From Globisporangium splendens (lineage: Eukaryota; Oomycota; Peronosporomycetes; Pythiales; Pythiaceae), in contig VFIW01000003.1 in the NCBI GenBank assembly GCA_006386115.1, positions 744,001 through 808,000 on the forward strand: a stretch of 64,000 bases of DNA. The letters are read 5' to 3'. The notes under the pieces are model-generated. The model was not told the DNA's origin. It saw nothing but the letters and a program-made list of their open reading frames with translations, and searched no databases. This document shows, one piece after another, positions 1-11,644 of the stretch (its first letter is position 1; each line of letters opens with the position of its first letter). The position numbers and the translations under genes are program-made.

Positions 1-156
1 GCTTGCATTTCCTTTTATTCTTTTCGAGTATTCAGCCATGAGAAACTTGCCTATTGCTCATTCACCACTGACTCAGCTTTGTTTCCACGCATTCAAACGT
101 ACTTGCACACATACTACTGCCCAGGTCTCTTTACCTTGACGCGCGCAATCGGCTGC

Positions 157-1191
157 TTAACCACCGAGCGGAATGCTCATCGCCTGCTTCAACTCGCGGC
201 CAGCGTAGACGATCATGGATGACGTGGCCTTGGCCACTTTCGGACCTTGGGTCAGAGACTTGGCATTGGCGCCAGTCGCCAAGCTAGCCTTTGGAATCTC
301 GGTGACGCCCAAGCCCGAGTTCGAGACGGCATCTGGCACTTTGCCTGGGAACGTCTGCGCTTCCTCGCAGAACGCAGCGCTTTTCTCCGAGAGCTCTGGT
401 AACGAAGTCACTGCCGTCTTCACGTTCTCAACGAGCTCCACCAATGCGTCACGCAATTGAGCTGCTGGCTTGGACAGCTTGTCCATCTTGCGGAGATCCA
501 GCTCTTGGTCGCCACACATGATCTTGATCTTGCCGTCGTCGTCGGTCTCGGCGCTCAATGGTCCGAGCTCTTCGACCTTGGCGATCTCCTTCACGAAGAT
601 GACCACGGCCTCAGAGAGCGCGCCAACGTGGGCTGCGAGCGCCAATTGCTTGCGCAGCGAGAAGACACTGACGTTGACATCGCGCACAAACGCATCCTGG
701 CTGCCCTTCGCCTCGATAAACAGACGACCGCGCTTGACGATGAACTGCGTTGCCTTCCCAATGTTCGTCGGCTGGTCCACGGCCGAGTTGAGCTCCGTGA
801 TTGCGTGCTCGGTGCGCTCAAACGCATCGCGCAACGCCGGGTCCGCCGCGAGTTTCTCTTCGATCTCCGCTTGCGTGAACACGTACTCGTTCTCTTCGTC
901 ATCGAACTTCCAGAGATCCAGCGTGACGGCGCCACTGCCACGGACGGTAAGCCGCACTTGTGCTTCTCCTTGTATCGCGGCGGCTGCAGCCTTCAAATTC
1001 TCCTCACTCTGCGCGATGGCGTTGTGGATCTCGACCATCTCGTTCAGCGGACCCGCGGCTTGCTCGAAGAACGCGTCAAAGTCCGCGATCTTGGTCTCGC
1101 GCATCTCGATCGCCTCGAGCTCCGGATCGGTCGGATCACGCGGCGCATTGACGTGCTTGCTCATGCCGGCGCCGGAACAGACTTGACCCAT
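157..1191 (-). CDS. Predicted N-myristoylated protein, unknown function
   Basis: Single-exon gene of 344 residues with an ATG start. The N-terminus reads MGQVCS: Gly2 and Ser6 fit the N-myristoyltransferase consensus, and Cys5 is a plausible palmitoylation site, so stable membrane tethering is inferred. The rest is a soluble, mostly helical protein without a transmembrane segment. Acidic stretches fall near residues 95-105 and 215-225, and an Ala/Leu-rich helical part spans roughly 180-290. I recognise no catalytic motif and no named family. The C-terminus ends in a Pro-Leu-Gly-Gly tetrapeptide. The next confident gene starts about 1.7 kb away, so no partner can be inferred. The gene is well supported; its function is not known. 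Confidence 0.8.
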   Translation of the reverse strand: MGQVCSGAGMSKHVNAPRDPTDPELEAIEMRETKIADFDAFFEQAAGPLNEMVEIHNAIAQSEENLKAAAAAIQGEAQVRLTVRGSGAVTLDLWKFDDEENEYVFTQAEIEEKLAADPALRDAFERTEHAITELNSAVDQPTNIGKATQFIVKRGRLFIEAKGSQDAFVRDVNVSVFSLRKQLALAAHVGALSEAVVIFVKEIAKVEELGPLSAETDDDGKIKIMCGDQELDLRKMDKLSKPAAQLRDALVELVENVKTAVTSLPELSEKSAAFCEEAQTFPGKVPDAVSNSGLGVTEIPKASLATGANAKSLTQGPKVAKATSSMIVYAGRELKQAMSIPLGG

Positions 1192-1523
1192 GGTTGTTTG
1201 ATATGGAATGAGTTAAAAAAGAGCGTGGGGACTGAACTGAGTGGAGCAGTAGCGCTTCTGGATGCTTTGTCGAGAGCCGAGAAGATTGGGAAATGAGCAG
1301 CTCAGGTCAAGCGGCGGCAGCTCAACCGCTGGGTCCACGTGCACCAGTGAGGAGGCAACGAGTCAGTTCTCGCAGAAAGAAATCGGTTGCTTCCTCGCCA
1401 GAGAGCCTGTGTTTGTTTCGCGTCTTCCATGCTTGTTCCACGTTGTGGCTCATTAAGTTTGAGGGCGAGCCACTCGTTCCGTTGAGACCAGATAACGGAC
1501 GTCACACCCTCTCACCACCAGCT

Positions 1524-1561
<38 letters not shown>

Positions 1562-2941
1562 GATGAACCCATTGACTCAATGTGGCGCACCAATCGCCAT
1601 ATGATAGAAACGACAGGCTGCTGGTGACAACGCAGCGACAGGGATGCAAGTAGAAGGAGAAACGAGTGAGTGTTGGTTACGCAATTGAGCTTTTCGCACT
1701 GCACGAGCCGTTCGTTTCGCAAAGTGATGGTCGAAACGGAGTCACGTGGGACGAGGGGCGGTGACTCAGTACGAGGTGGGGTCGCTCACTGACTCCTTGC
1801 TGATGCATCCAGAGGCGTCCGTTCCTTTCCATATCAGCGAGACAACTGCACGACGCGTGTGGCGTTGCAAGTGCACCGCGTTTCTCTCAACGAGATGGTA
1901 CTCGGAGAGATTCCAGAGTTCGTTCCATTCTCTCCGTTCACCGAGTGCCGTTCTCGATGGGACTCGGACAGATGAAGAAGATGGGATCTTTTTCCCCCAA
2001 ATAGCAGTGTATTCAACTTGGCACCAAGAGAGAAAGGTCGGGGTGTACGGTGCAGAAGACGCAACTGGACTGTGTTGCTGATGCACAAGTACATAATAGT
2101 CAAGAATGACGAAAACGAGAAAGAGTGGAAAGCTCAGACAGAGCAACGTGAGCAGGAGACGAAGGTGGAGCATCTAAGGGCCGAGTGCAAAAAGCCCAAA
2201 TTATTGCGCGCAATTCCTTCTCCAATGTACACAATTTTACAAACTACTCCTATTCGATCCTATGCATTAAATCAACACCCTCTTTTTTCTCTCAAAAGAT
2301 GAAAAGATCGAAAGAAAGGCAAAGAAAGGACAGAGCGAAATGACGACACCCTCGCATTCTAAATTTATGGCGCGCCACATAACGAGCCACAGCGCACTGG
2401 TGCAACAGAAAATACGCAGTCAGTCGACTCAAGAGTGGCTGCACTGATGAACAATGAACTGATGAGAGGAAGGAAGCAGCACCCACACGCACAATGCGCT
2501 CCCCACCAGCGCTCACGTTCACTGAGCCCCACCAAACTGGGGCAACACGTACGACCTCCGTCGTCAACAAGTTCTGTCCCCACAGAACCAGTCCTTTTTG
2601 TTCGCAACGGCACATTGCACTGGAAGCACACTCGTATAACCGACTCGAACGGTATATATGCACTGCTTTAGGATAATCAATCCAAATTGTGACGAACACT
2701 CAACGACCTTGCGAGAATCAGAGCACGATGCTGCAGAATGAGGGTCGCCACATTTTTGAGCAAGCGAGATGATGCTGGTCCCTTGAGCTGATGACCTTGT
2801 GCTTGGTACCAATGCGACGCGTGCACTTGGTGGTAAAAAGAAACTGATTCGAGAACAATGGATCGCGTTGGCGCTTATTGGACAAGCTAACCATTCGATC
2901 CTCATTCATCGGCCAAAAGCTCGGCACCTTCCATTACCATG
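1192..2941. other. Intergenic region with CT microsatellite
   Basis: No convincing gene is seen. Reading frames here are short, change strand and have biased composition. A CT tract lies at 1527-1561. The upstream part should hold the promoter of the minus-strand gene ending at 157 and the downstream part the 3' end of the IQ-motif gene. Confidence 0.5.
1527..1561. repeat. (CT)n microsatellite
   Basis: About 17 CT dinucleotides interrupted once by a TT. It lies about 340 bp upstream of the predicted myristoylated-protein gene. On the minus strand it is a purine GA tract. Confidence 0.9.
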
Positions 2942-4926
2942 CTACCAGGCTCGACTTTGCTTTTGGGCTACTTGGTGTTGTTGGACGACTTGATTCAGCG
3001 GGTGTCCCGGTGGAGCCCAGTTCTCGTTTTCTTTGGTTAGGCGTTCGGCTTTTGAGAACCCGTGAACTGTTATTTCGGCTTTTCTGGAGTGATGCTGAGC
3101 GGGCTTTCGCTTCTTTGGAGTGCTCAGCGCTTCTGCGAGAAGTCGGCGCTGGAGAATCGACCGATTGATACAGAGCTTCACCGCCACTTTCTGTTCAAGC
3201 CAATTTTCAGCCACACTCCAGAGAATGTCAGTTTTCATGAAGCCATGATGTGTCCTGTAGAAAGTATGGCAACGTACATGGATTTTGAGGTACATTTGCT
3301 CCTCTCGCCACTTTGGCGTCTTGAATTCAAGCTGCTCTGGCGTCTTGCGATGCTCGTAGAGCGCACGCAATGGACTTGTCCGTGCGATCGGACGCGTGCG
3401 ACTCGGCAACGTAAACTGCAGCGGCTCTCCCGCGAGCCGCCGTCGCTCGGCCTTCTTCTCAAAGCGCAGGATGCAGACCCGTTCTCGTGCCTGGATACCG
3501 CGGATGAGACTTTGGATTTGCAACACTGCGTGCTGCTGCATCTTGACGACGACGCGGTGGATCTTGTTGCGCAGGCGGAAGCCGCGAAAGATACTCTGCA
3601 AATTGTTGACACACCTGTGTTAGAGTCCACTCCCTGTAGTCACGTAATAAATCCTATCGTCGAAGCACTTACTTGAACTTTGGTGACGGCCTTCAGGTAC
3701 ACTTCATCGCAATGCCGTGCGATTAAGTGGACGTACCCGAACCTTGCCAGGAAGCGCTTCATACACGCCTATTACGTGTGAAAGACCAAGTGACATCAGC
3801 TACTCTAGCCCAACTCAGAGACGACTTACTTGAACGAGGTATAGCTGTGCATACCTGGATGAGTGTCACAGCATGGTAAACCTGCTCCTTGTGCGAGCGC
3901 AGGTTGAACTTCCGACCGGCGCGATGCTGGATCTCTTGCCTCCACGGCGAAGTGGATCCCGGATCTGCGTGCGATGCTTCGGCTCTTTCCAAGTGCTCCC
4001 GCATGTCGGAGAGCTATGTGAGGCACAAAACGATAGATGAATGTTAGTTCAGACACTCGAGCGCACAAGCCAAACACGTGCAATTTTGAAAACCATACGT
4101 CCAAGCGGATCGTGGAGAGACTGTTGAGCACATGCCGAATCTGGTGCGTGATGAGCCGCGACCGGCTCCGGTAGCCACGATAACACGCTTGGATCTTGGT
4201 CGCAGCCCAGTTCTCGAGCAGCGCTTTCTCCCCGCGCTCTTTCCGCAGCCGTGCCATGAAGGTATTGCGTTCCTGGATCAGCTCCTGGTTCAGGCGGTTT
4301 ACAGGGATCGGGAGCGATGGGAGACTGCGACGGAATGCTGGCAATTGTACTTGATACTTGCCCTTCTGGTTGCGAATTTTCTTTGGCTTGAAAGGCTGAC
4401 CGTACACACTGGTGGACAAGGATAGATTTTCCTGGTTGCGTGACTTGTTGTTGTTATCGTTGCTGTTTGGCAAAGGCTGCTGCTGCAGTTGAGGGTGTCG
4501 GCGCTTGAGATTAAATGGCCGGGATGTGGCGACGGTGGACACAACACTCGAGTGCGTGAGCTGTGTCGTGAACAGATATGTTGTCGTGTGCCCATCAAAC
4601 CCGACAAAGCCTGGTGCGTACCGCAACATCCTAGTGAGTGAACGCTCGAGCGGTTCTTCTTCTTCGTGCTCGCCCTCGTCATCACTGGCGATGACAGAGT
4701 CCTCCAGTTCTTGCTCACCACGACCAGAATCGTGCTGAACATTGCCACCTTCTTCTTGCAGCTGTAGCGATTGCAGTAGAAACGCATTTCTCTCCGTAGT
4801 CTCAGGTGTTCTCCTCTCTGTATATTGCGCTGTCGCCTCCCGATCCTCTTCGTCACCAGCCTTATCGATCCGTGGCGTGAAGAAGCGACGCTTCTGCTCC
4901 TCGCGAGTGGCATCGTCCGTGAGCAT
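2942..4926 (-). CDS. Multi-exon IQ-motif (calmodulin-binding) protein
   Basis: Four exons on the minus strand: 4926-4099, 4013-3855, 3768-3673 and 3595-2942, all with GT-AG introns in phase 0, giving 578 residues. The first third is acidic, low-complexity and Asn/Gln-rich. Then come at least four IQ motifs: AATKIQACYRGYRSRSR, AVTLIQACMKRFLARFG (across the exon 2/3 junction), AVTKVQSIFRGFRLRNK (across the exon 3/4 junction) and AVLQIQSLIRGIQARER. IQ motifs bind calmodulin or myosin-type light chains, so a calcium-signalling, cytoskeletal or flagellar role is inferred. The ATG at 4926 is the first in frame, although the frame stays open to 5082, so an upstream exon is possible. The gene is head-to-head with the IQ-ankyrin gene. 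Confidence 0.75.
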
Positions 4927-5223
4927 CACCGGGTGGACGACCGCAGCTCCCTTGCCATGGTCTTGTTTCGTTCCCCCTTTCTTTGCTGTGAAAACCGTTT
5001 TGTGCGTGTGGGACGCGAAAAGACGCGAAAATGGACTCAGAATCTGATCCTCATGACATCGAAAAGTCACACATCGCACCAAGTCCCGCCATTGCGTTTA
5101 CGCCCTCACAAGAGAAAGGAGACCATGGCGGAGGCGGTCTAAGGCAACGAGTAGAGGAGACCGACATTGCGGAGCTGCTCGCAAACATTCACCAGAGACG
5201 ACGCTACTGCAGGTGTGGGTGAG
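4927..5223. promoter_or_regulatory. Shared divergent promoter region of two IQ-motif genes
   Basis: 297 bp separate the chosen start codons of the two divergent IQ-motif genes, so it must contain both promoters. It also contains an ATG at 5031 in good context that opens a 63-codon frame ending at 5222, two bases before the ATG at 5224. That frame could be an upstream ORF or a mis-framed first exon. No unambiguous initiator element was found. Confidence 0.5.
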
Positions 5224-8200
5224 ATGCCTCGAGGAGATCCGGAGGAGCCTGTGCCGGGGATTCTCCTGGACAAAGACGAATGGCTGCGATACGAAGTACG
5301 TTTTCACCCGCCATGTGGCTTAACACGCAGCTTAATTGTGTCTGAAGCATGTGATTTCTGTTTTGTATGGTGGCAGGACCAAGTGCGGCAAGAGCGCATT
5401 GTGACGGTGAACGAGGCCATGGGTGTGACACCGTGTCTATACTTTGGCACTCGCCGATGCACATACAGCGACGTCGTCTCCGTTGTCACAACAGTCCGAA
5501 TGATCCTGCGTCTCAGTCACCACAGCAATAGCAACAATGCTTTTCATACCAATGGAGGAGCGACACCGCCTGTTGCCTGGGCGGAGCACGCGCTCTACCC
5601 AACAAAGCAGCCGTACACCCGCGAACCAGCACATCCGTTCGAGTCCATTTTCACACAATCCCCGCTGGCAGGTGACCAGGATCGTCATCGCCATGAGCGC
5701 CAGTCGCTTGCATTGGCCAAAGAGAAGCGGTTTTTCATGGCGACGTTGCTGAATGCGCGTCGCGCGCGGTTCCTTCGCGAGCGCGAGGCGGCGCTGGTAA
5801 TCCAGCGAGTCCATCGCGGGCACTTGCTGCGCAAGCGGTTCCTCGAGATCAAGGAGAAGCTCAAGATCCGCAAGCGGATCCGCGTGAACCTCGTCAAGGT
5901 TGCCAAAGGCACAGCGATCATCACGGGCGAGAAAGAGCGTCGTGCGCGAATTGCAGCGACCCAGAACCGCGCGGCGCTCATGATCCAGTGCATCTTTCAC
6001 ACCTGGTGCGCGCGGAAATGCGTCGCGAAAGAGCGTGTACTCCATCGCCACGAAGCGCAGCATCGCAACGCGTGCATCCTGCAGCGGACATGGCGCCGCT
6101 GTCTCACTCAGGCGAGTGCAAGGAAAACTATACAGCGCGACCTCGAACAGCGGCAGCGGACGCTCGTGATCGTGGTCACGAGGCTCTTTCAAGGCTACAC
6201 AGCTCGTCAGCGAGTGCGGCGGATGCTTGTCCACCGCGAAGCCCTCGCAGCACAACGGCTCGAGCGGTTCATGCAGCGGCGTCTGGCGCGGAAAGCGCTC
6301 TATGTGCAACAGCGACGCCACTTTGGCGAGTTGCAGCACAAAGCGGCCATTTGGATACAGAAGTACATGCGCGGATACCTTGCCAGGAAGCACGTGGACC
6401 ACTTGCGGGTACTTGAAGAACAAGCGATCCGCGTCGCGAGCGCACTGACGATCCAGCGCGCGTTCCGTGGGTTCAAGGATCTCACATGGGCACGCTTCAG
6501 GCGCGTGTTCGCCATCCACGAGCGCGCGTCCAAGTGTGCATTGCATGTGACGCGGATCGTCCGCGGGTTTCTGGCCAGACAAGCCGTGAAAGTCGAGAAA
6601 GTGCTGCAGGAGACCGACATTTTGGTCCAGATGTGTCGAGGCAACATCTCGACCGTGATCGACTTACTGGACGGGTATGGACTCGTGGATGACGAAGAGC
6701 CCGCGGACGTTATGACAGTAAACCCAGAGACGAAGAACACGATCTTGCACTTGGCCGCGAAGCACGGCCACATGGAGATCGTCACGTACGTCGTGTCCAA
6801 ACTGCTCGTGAGCGAGACGCCGCAAATGATCTACGCGCTCAATCGAAATGGCGAATGCGCGCTGGAGCTCGCGGTTCGCCATGACCACGAGCAGGTCACG
6901 ACGTACTTGCTCTCAACGACGGCGCCACTCTTCGAGACAGCGTCACCTACCCAGGTCCACAGAAAAGTCCACGCGACATCGGGTCGTGAAACCGCGTTGC
7001 TTCATATCGCGGCACGAAATGGCATGGGCGTCATCATCACCAAGTTGCTGATGCTGTTCCCGCATTTGCTCACGGGGAAAGAAGTCGATTCGTGGACCCA
7101 ACGCACAATCTTGCACGACGTGATTCTGTTGACGCACGCCACGCGGTACGAGACCCGACGAGAAACCAGCGACCGCCAGGAAAAGCTCCTCGCAACCATG
7201 GCGACGATCGTAACCAAAGTGCCGCAAGTGCGGATCGATGCACAAGACTTTGCCGGGTTTACGGCGCTGCATGTGGCGGCACAACTGGGGAATCTGCGCG
7301 CTGTGATGCTGCTCATCGAGTATGGCGCTGACGTCTTAGTCACGGACACCGAGGACCGCACAGCGTGGCGTATCGCGTTGCTCGCAGGTCACAAGGAGTG
7401 CTTTCTTGAGATTCAGCGGAAATGGATCGATAGCATGGCGTCGTCGTCAGGGAACCCAGCAGCGCTGGTCGCACAGGGAAGTTCCCAGGGACTCGGAGAC
7501 CGCGACGGATCGACTCACGCGCTCATGCGTGCCGCGAAAAAACAGTTTCGCCTGTCCTCCATGCATCCGCAACTCGAAGCTGAGACCGTGCACGCGTGTC
7601 GAGCTGGGAACCTGGCGCGGGTCCAGTTCTTCATTGAAGAATGCAACGTGCCGGTGAATGCAGTCGATGCAAACAGCGACAGCGACTCGCTGTTGGTGAT
7701 CGCGTGTAAATCGGGCCATTCGGCCATACTCAAGTACCTGCTGCTCCAGCCGCACGAAGAGCTCAATGTCCAGTATGTGAATGACGTGGGCAAGACCGCG
7801 ATCGAATATGTACTCACCAACAATAACGCAAGCCACCTGCTCGAGAAGATCATTGTGGATGGTGGCATCAATCCCTGCCACCCGTTCGGCCCGAAGAAGC
7901 GCACACCGTGCCACGAAGCCGCTCGACGAGGCGTTCACATCCGCGACTGGATTAACGCATCGGCTATCGCGCTTCCAAGTATGCTGCTCACGACGACAGA
8001 CGATGTTGGTCGCACTCCACTGCACGATGCTGCAGCATACGGTCGCGCTGCGACAGCCAAGACACTGATCAATATTGGGCTACGAGTCGACCAGCCAAGT
8101 GACTACGAGAAGAGGACCCCGCTGCATGACGCGTGCAGCGCAGGGAGTGTCGCGACTGTCCGGAAAATGGCATCAGCGCTAAGACACAACGGAATTACCA

Positions 8201-9190
8201 GGATACACGACAGCGATAGACGAAGTCCATTCTTTGATGCCGTCCTCTCTGGTAACGTTGAGTGCGTCGTGGCCTTGCTCGACGCGCAAATGAAAGCGAA
8301 TGCACACAATCAAAGCCTCGTATCCAGACACCAGATTCTTTTGGGTCAAGTCGATGCCCATGGCTGTGGTCTTCTTCATGAAGCTGTCGGGGATATGAAC
8401 TCCGAGAACGACCTGATAGTTGACTTTCTGATCGCGAACATGTTGTCCACCTCAGATGGACAGCAGCCGCCAACGCTGCAGTTCCCACCAAAGCTGCTGT
8501 CACCATTGCATGTCGCTTGCGCTGTGGGTAACGCCGCTGCCGTCGAAAAGCTCCTGCATGTGTGTGATGCACTTAAAGACCAGCGCGATGCCGATGGCGA
8601 ACTGCCGATCCAACATGCGGCAAAGTGCGGACACTCAGCAGTCATCGATACTTTTGTCAGGTGTAGAACTACTCCGACAGATTGGAACCCTCTCTGCGAC
8701 GCTGATGCGGAGACTAGCAACTTTCTGCTTCACTTTGCGATTCAGTGTGCGGCATGTGACCACAGCGTGGCAAATGATGATGATGGCACTGCGACAACGG
8801 CTACGGCGGTGGCCTCTCGCGCCACGGCGCTTGTGGAAAAGCTGATAAAAGCAGGAAACTCCGTAAAAGCACTCAACAAAAGCGGGTTGCACTCTCTGCA
8901 TATCGCTGCAGCCTGCCCACCGCATCGACAGCACGCGGTGCTCACTGTGGTAAAAGTATTGGTGAACACACACCACGCGCCAGTCGATGCATTGTCCGAG
9001 GCGAAGACACCGATGACCCCGATCCAAATCGCACTAGAGCATGGTACGCTTTGCAGTGCTTGACGACTGCGTGGTTTGCCTGAGTTTCTGGTGACGTTTT
9101 ACTGATTCAGCTTGCCTTTGATGTTGATTTATCTTAGGAAACGATTTGATTGCGACGTTCTTGCAAGACGCACTCAACGCATCGTCGTGA
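5224..9190 (+). CDS. Large IQ-motif and ankyrin-repeat protein
   Basis: Proposed exons 5224-5295, 5377-9043 and 9138-9190, giving 1263 residues. The N-terminal third carries about seven IQ-like motifs, for example AALVIQRVHRGHLLRKRF, AAIWIQKYMRGYLARK and ALTIQRAFRGF. The remaining two thirds hold about 16 ankyrin repeats, recognisable by TALHVAAQLG, TPLHDAAAYGR, TPLHDACSAG and SPLHVACAVGN. The last exon is needed: without it the final repeat is cut by intron sequence, and with it the C-terminus reads on as IALEHGNDLIATFLQDALN and a TGA. The first intron (5296-5376, GTACGT to GGCAG) is 81 nt and stop-free, so retention would insert 27 residues. The architecture suggests a calmodulin-regulated scaffold, possibly cytoskeletal or flagellar. 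The start is uncertain because another ATG (5031) lies in a different frame. Confidence 0.8.
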
Positions 9191-9609
9191 CCCAGCGCTC
9201 TCTGCTTTCGTGCAGGGGAAATTTAGCTCTACTGACCTTCAAGCCCTCGATGATACTGCTGAAGTCAAGCCCAAGAGCAACAGGATCCTCACAACACGTC
9301 TGCAATCAAGATTTTTACAGAGGACTGCAAGCTGAAATCGGTGAGCAGCAAGGAAGCACTGAGTTACAGATGCGTGTGGTACGGTTCCGCTCGCCCCGAC
9401 TGAAAGAACGTTCTCTGTGGATCACGAACTGGAACCTTCAGGAAATTGGGCTACTTTGGAGACACCGAGTTCGATGCACGTCTGTATTTGGTATCGAAAG
9501 AGATGTGCAAATTCAGAACGTGCCGAAGCAACACAATTACTGCAATGGATATGTCTAAGCGTCTGTATTGCTCGACGCGACTGGATAGAGGAGAGGATTA
9601 GATGCAAGC
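9191..9609. other. Intergenic region, nothing recognised
   Basis: Lies between the convergent 3' ends of the IQ-ankyrin gene and the first MDR gene. Short frames here show no family signal, and no clear terminator is visible. Confidence 0.4.
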
Positions 9610-9618
9610 CAGGTAGTT

Positions 9619-10605
9619 CTACTGCTCTCGAGCGACCGAGATGACCACTTTGCCGACCGAACGACCGCTCTTGACCCTGTTCACCGCTTCGACCGCGCTG
9701 TCGAAGGGGTACACCGAGTCCACAAAGCTCTTGATCTGGCCCTTCTCGATAAACGTGGTGATCTCACGCAAGTCCTTGCCCGAAGCCAAGCAGTGCATGA
9801 ACTTGTACGTGGCGCCGATTGGAGACTCGATCTTGTTCTCAGCATCCACAAGCGTAACGAAGACACCGGTGTCTTTCTTGAGGATCTTCTGCGCCGCGTC
9901 GTTCCAAGACTGAGGCTCAACACCGCAGTTGTAGATCACGTCCACCGAGTGCTCGTCGAGGATATCGACCCACTTTTCACTCGTGTAATCGATGACTTGG
10001 TCCGCACCGAGAGACTTGACGAACTCGGCATTGCGGCTACTGGCAGTGGCGATGGCGTGAGCGCCGATAGCTTTCGCGAATTGGATCGCGAAGATCCCGG
10101 TGGCGGTGCTTCCGCCAAGGATCAACGCGCGTTGACCCGCCTTCAGGTTGCCGTTGGTGAAAAGAGCTTGGTAACTCGTCAACGACGCGAGAGGAACACC
10201 CGCGGCGACCTTGAAGTCCATGTTCTTTGGCTTGGGGACCACGTACTGCGCTTCCACCGAGATGTACTCGGCCACAGTGCCAAGGGCATCGACTGGGGTG
10301 CACGTGTAGACGTCGTCGCCGACCTTGAGATCGGTCACTTCCGAGCCGACTTCAACGACGGTACCAGCGGCATCGAGCCCCACGATGAACGGTGCGTCTT
10401 CGGTTGGCGTGCGCCAGAACCAGTGCGCACCAGTCTCAATGAGCTTGTAGTCGAGCGGGTTCATCGCGGCGTAGACGACCTTGATGCGCACGTGGTTGGC
10501 CTTGAGCTCGTTGGTCTTCGCCTCGACCATCTTCCACTCGGTGTCGGGGGTGCCGTACTTGGTGTATTGGAATTGCTTGAACGTAGCTGGGATCGACGAA
10601 GCCAT
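9619..10605 (-). CDS. Zinc-free MDR oxidoreductase, copy 1 (inverted-repeat arm)
   Basis: Intronless, 328 residues, start MASSIPATFKQFQYTKYG. It belongs to the medium-chain dehydrogenase/reductase superfamily, in the quinone-oxidoreductase/enone-reductase branch. The N-terminal half is a GroES-like domain (VRIKVVYAAMNPLDYKL, then FIVGLDAAGTVVEVGSEV). The C-terminal half is a Rossmann NAD(P)H domain with LILGGSTATGIFAIQFAKAIGA near residues 164-185 and the typical SLGADQVIDY after the next strand. The zinc ligands of classical alcohol dehydrogenases are absent, so NADPH-dependent reduction of quinones or activated double bonds is the likely chemistry; the substrate is unknown. No signal peptide, so probably cytosolic. 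It differs from copy 2 by Ile/Val in the KGQ(I/V)K segment and one extra C-terminal Gln. Confidence 0.92.
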   Translation of the reverse strand: MASSIPATFKQFQYTKYGTPDTEWKMVEAKTNELKANHVRIKVVYAAMNPLDYKLIETGAHWFWRTPTEDAPFIVGLDAAGTVVEVGSEVTDLKVGDDVYTCTPVDALGTVAEYISVEAQYVVPKPKNMDFKVAAGVPLASLTSYQALFTNGNLKAGQRALILGGSTATGIFAIQFAKAIGAHAIATASSRNAEFVKSLGADQVIDYTSEKWVDILDEHSVDVIYNCGVEPQSWNDAAQKILKKDTGVFVTLVDAENKIESPIGATYKFMHCLASGKDLREITTFIEKGQIKSFVDSVYPFDSAVEAVNRVKSGRSVGKVVISVAREQ

Positions 10606-10657
10606 GGGATGCGATGGTGGTGGTCGTGGTTGTAGGGTAGTTGGTTGGTTGGTGCGA

Positions 10658-10674
10658 CAAATTGCAGAATGAGC
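10658..10674 (-). promoter_or_regulatory. Oomycete-type core promoter of MDR copy 1
   Basis: Read on the minus strand the site is GCTCATTCTGCAATTTG, a full match to the oomycete initiator plus flanking promoter element. It lies about 55-70 bp upstream of the ATG, as expected for a short 5' leader. The identical site precedes copy 2. Confidence 0.8.
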
Positions 10675-10963
10675 CGTGGGCGAATGCGGAGGCTCGAGGA
10701 TACTGGCGACGGTGTGTGAAGTTTACTCGTAGCTGTGTTGCAGTTTCCGAGCATACTATACGGGGAGGTGATTATTTTGTTGCTTTGGCTTGCAATGGCA
10801 AAGACGAAACACCCGCGAGTCATAAACACTGGACATGCGGAAATAGATTCCAATCCATAGAAGAAGCCATGGGTGTGTTCTGGTCTGCATCAGGAGAGTG
10901 CGTATTTAATGAATAATGCGTACATTGTAAGCGTCTCTCTTGCGCCATTGAGGTGGTGGAAAC

Positions 10964-11644
10964 GGTGTGTCGTTGGGAATAGGACGTCAAGCGTAGCATC
11001 AACATTGTGATTGTGTTATAGCGGGACAACTGTGTCGTCCAGAGGTCACGCATCTATGACTGCGTCACCTCTGCGTCAGTATCGGCCAGAACTCACACAG
11101 TTACTTCGTGTTTGAGAAATACCCTACGACGCATGATATGTGGTTCTGGCTCCTGAAATTCTGCTTGAAGTCAGATTTTCTGTGGGAGTTGGTCAAGAAT
11201 GTGCAAGTGCATCACGAGACGTGCATTCATGAGTACAGATCATGCTGACGCAGCCTTGAGACTTACAGAAAGCATCGCGATGAGTGCTATGGTATGCCTG
11301 ACTGAGCGTGGTACCGTCGATATTCATCGGCACTGGGTCGAGGAGGGCATCTGACAAGTTGCCATACATGAAAAGCATCCAAGTCATACGTGGAACTGAT
11401 CTTGTGTCTTCGAGAATGTTGGCGATGGCGCGTGTGGGTCGTTGAAGTTTTTCGCACTTTCGTTTTTACTGAAGTGTCTGTCTTTGTGGGTCTGTAGCCC
11501 ATGCATCTAGTGTGCAGCGTAATCATGTTCATAATCTCAGGGAGAGCTTGTGTTTGTCCGCGCATGTTAAAACACTGAGGTCCAGCTTGTTTCGTGGTGC
11601 TGCTGTATCATCATCACGATGTTGATGAAAAGGGTGATGCCACG
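10964..11644. other. Spacer of the inverted repeat
   Basis: 681 bp of unique sequence between the two arms. It contains short frames on both strands with no family signal. It separates two divergent, nearly identical promoters. No transposase or integrase motif was found that would explain the duplication. Confidence 0.5.

Larger units (their letters stand above)
9610..10963. repeat. Left arm of large inverted repeat
   Basis: This 1354-bp arm is the reverse complement of 11645-12998: position i pairs with 22608 minus i, with no indel through the coding region. Three mismatches were identified: 9735/12873 (Ile/Val codon), 9624/12984 (moves the stop by one codon) and 10952/11656. The arm holds a complete MDR gene plus about 360 bp of its promoter side. 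The 681-bp spacer lies at 10964-11644. Confidence 0.95.

Noticed and set aside
457..1296. Plus-strand open frame of 279 codons over the predicted myristoylated-protein gene
   Set aside because: Antisense shadow; the minus strand has the coherent protein with a consensus N-terminus.
9793..10635. Long open frame antisense to MDR copy 1 (similar ones of 280-369 codons at 11973-13055 and 15024-16133)
   Set aside because: Explained by GC-rich third positions of the sense gene. Translations are rich in Asp, His, Arg and Val with no family signal, and occur only where the sense gene is.
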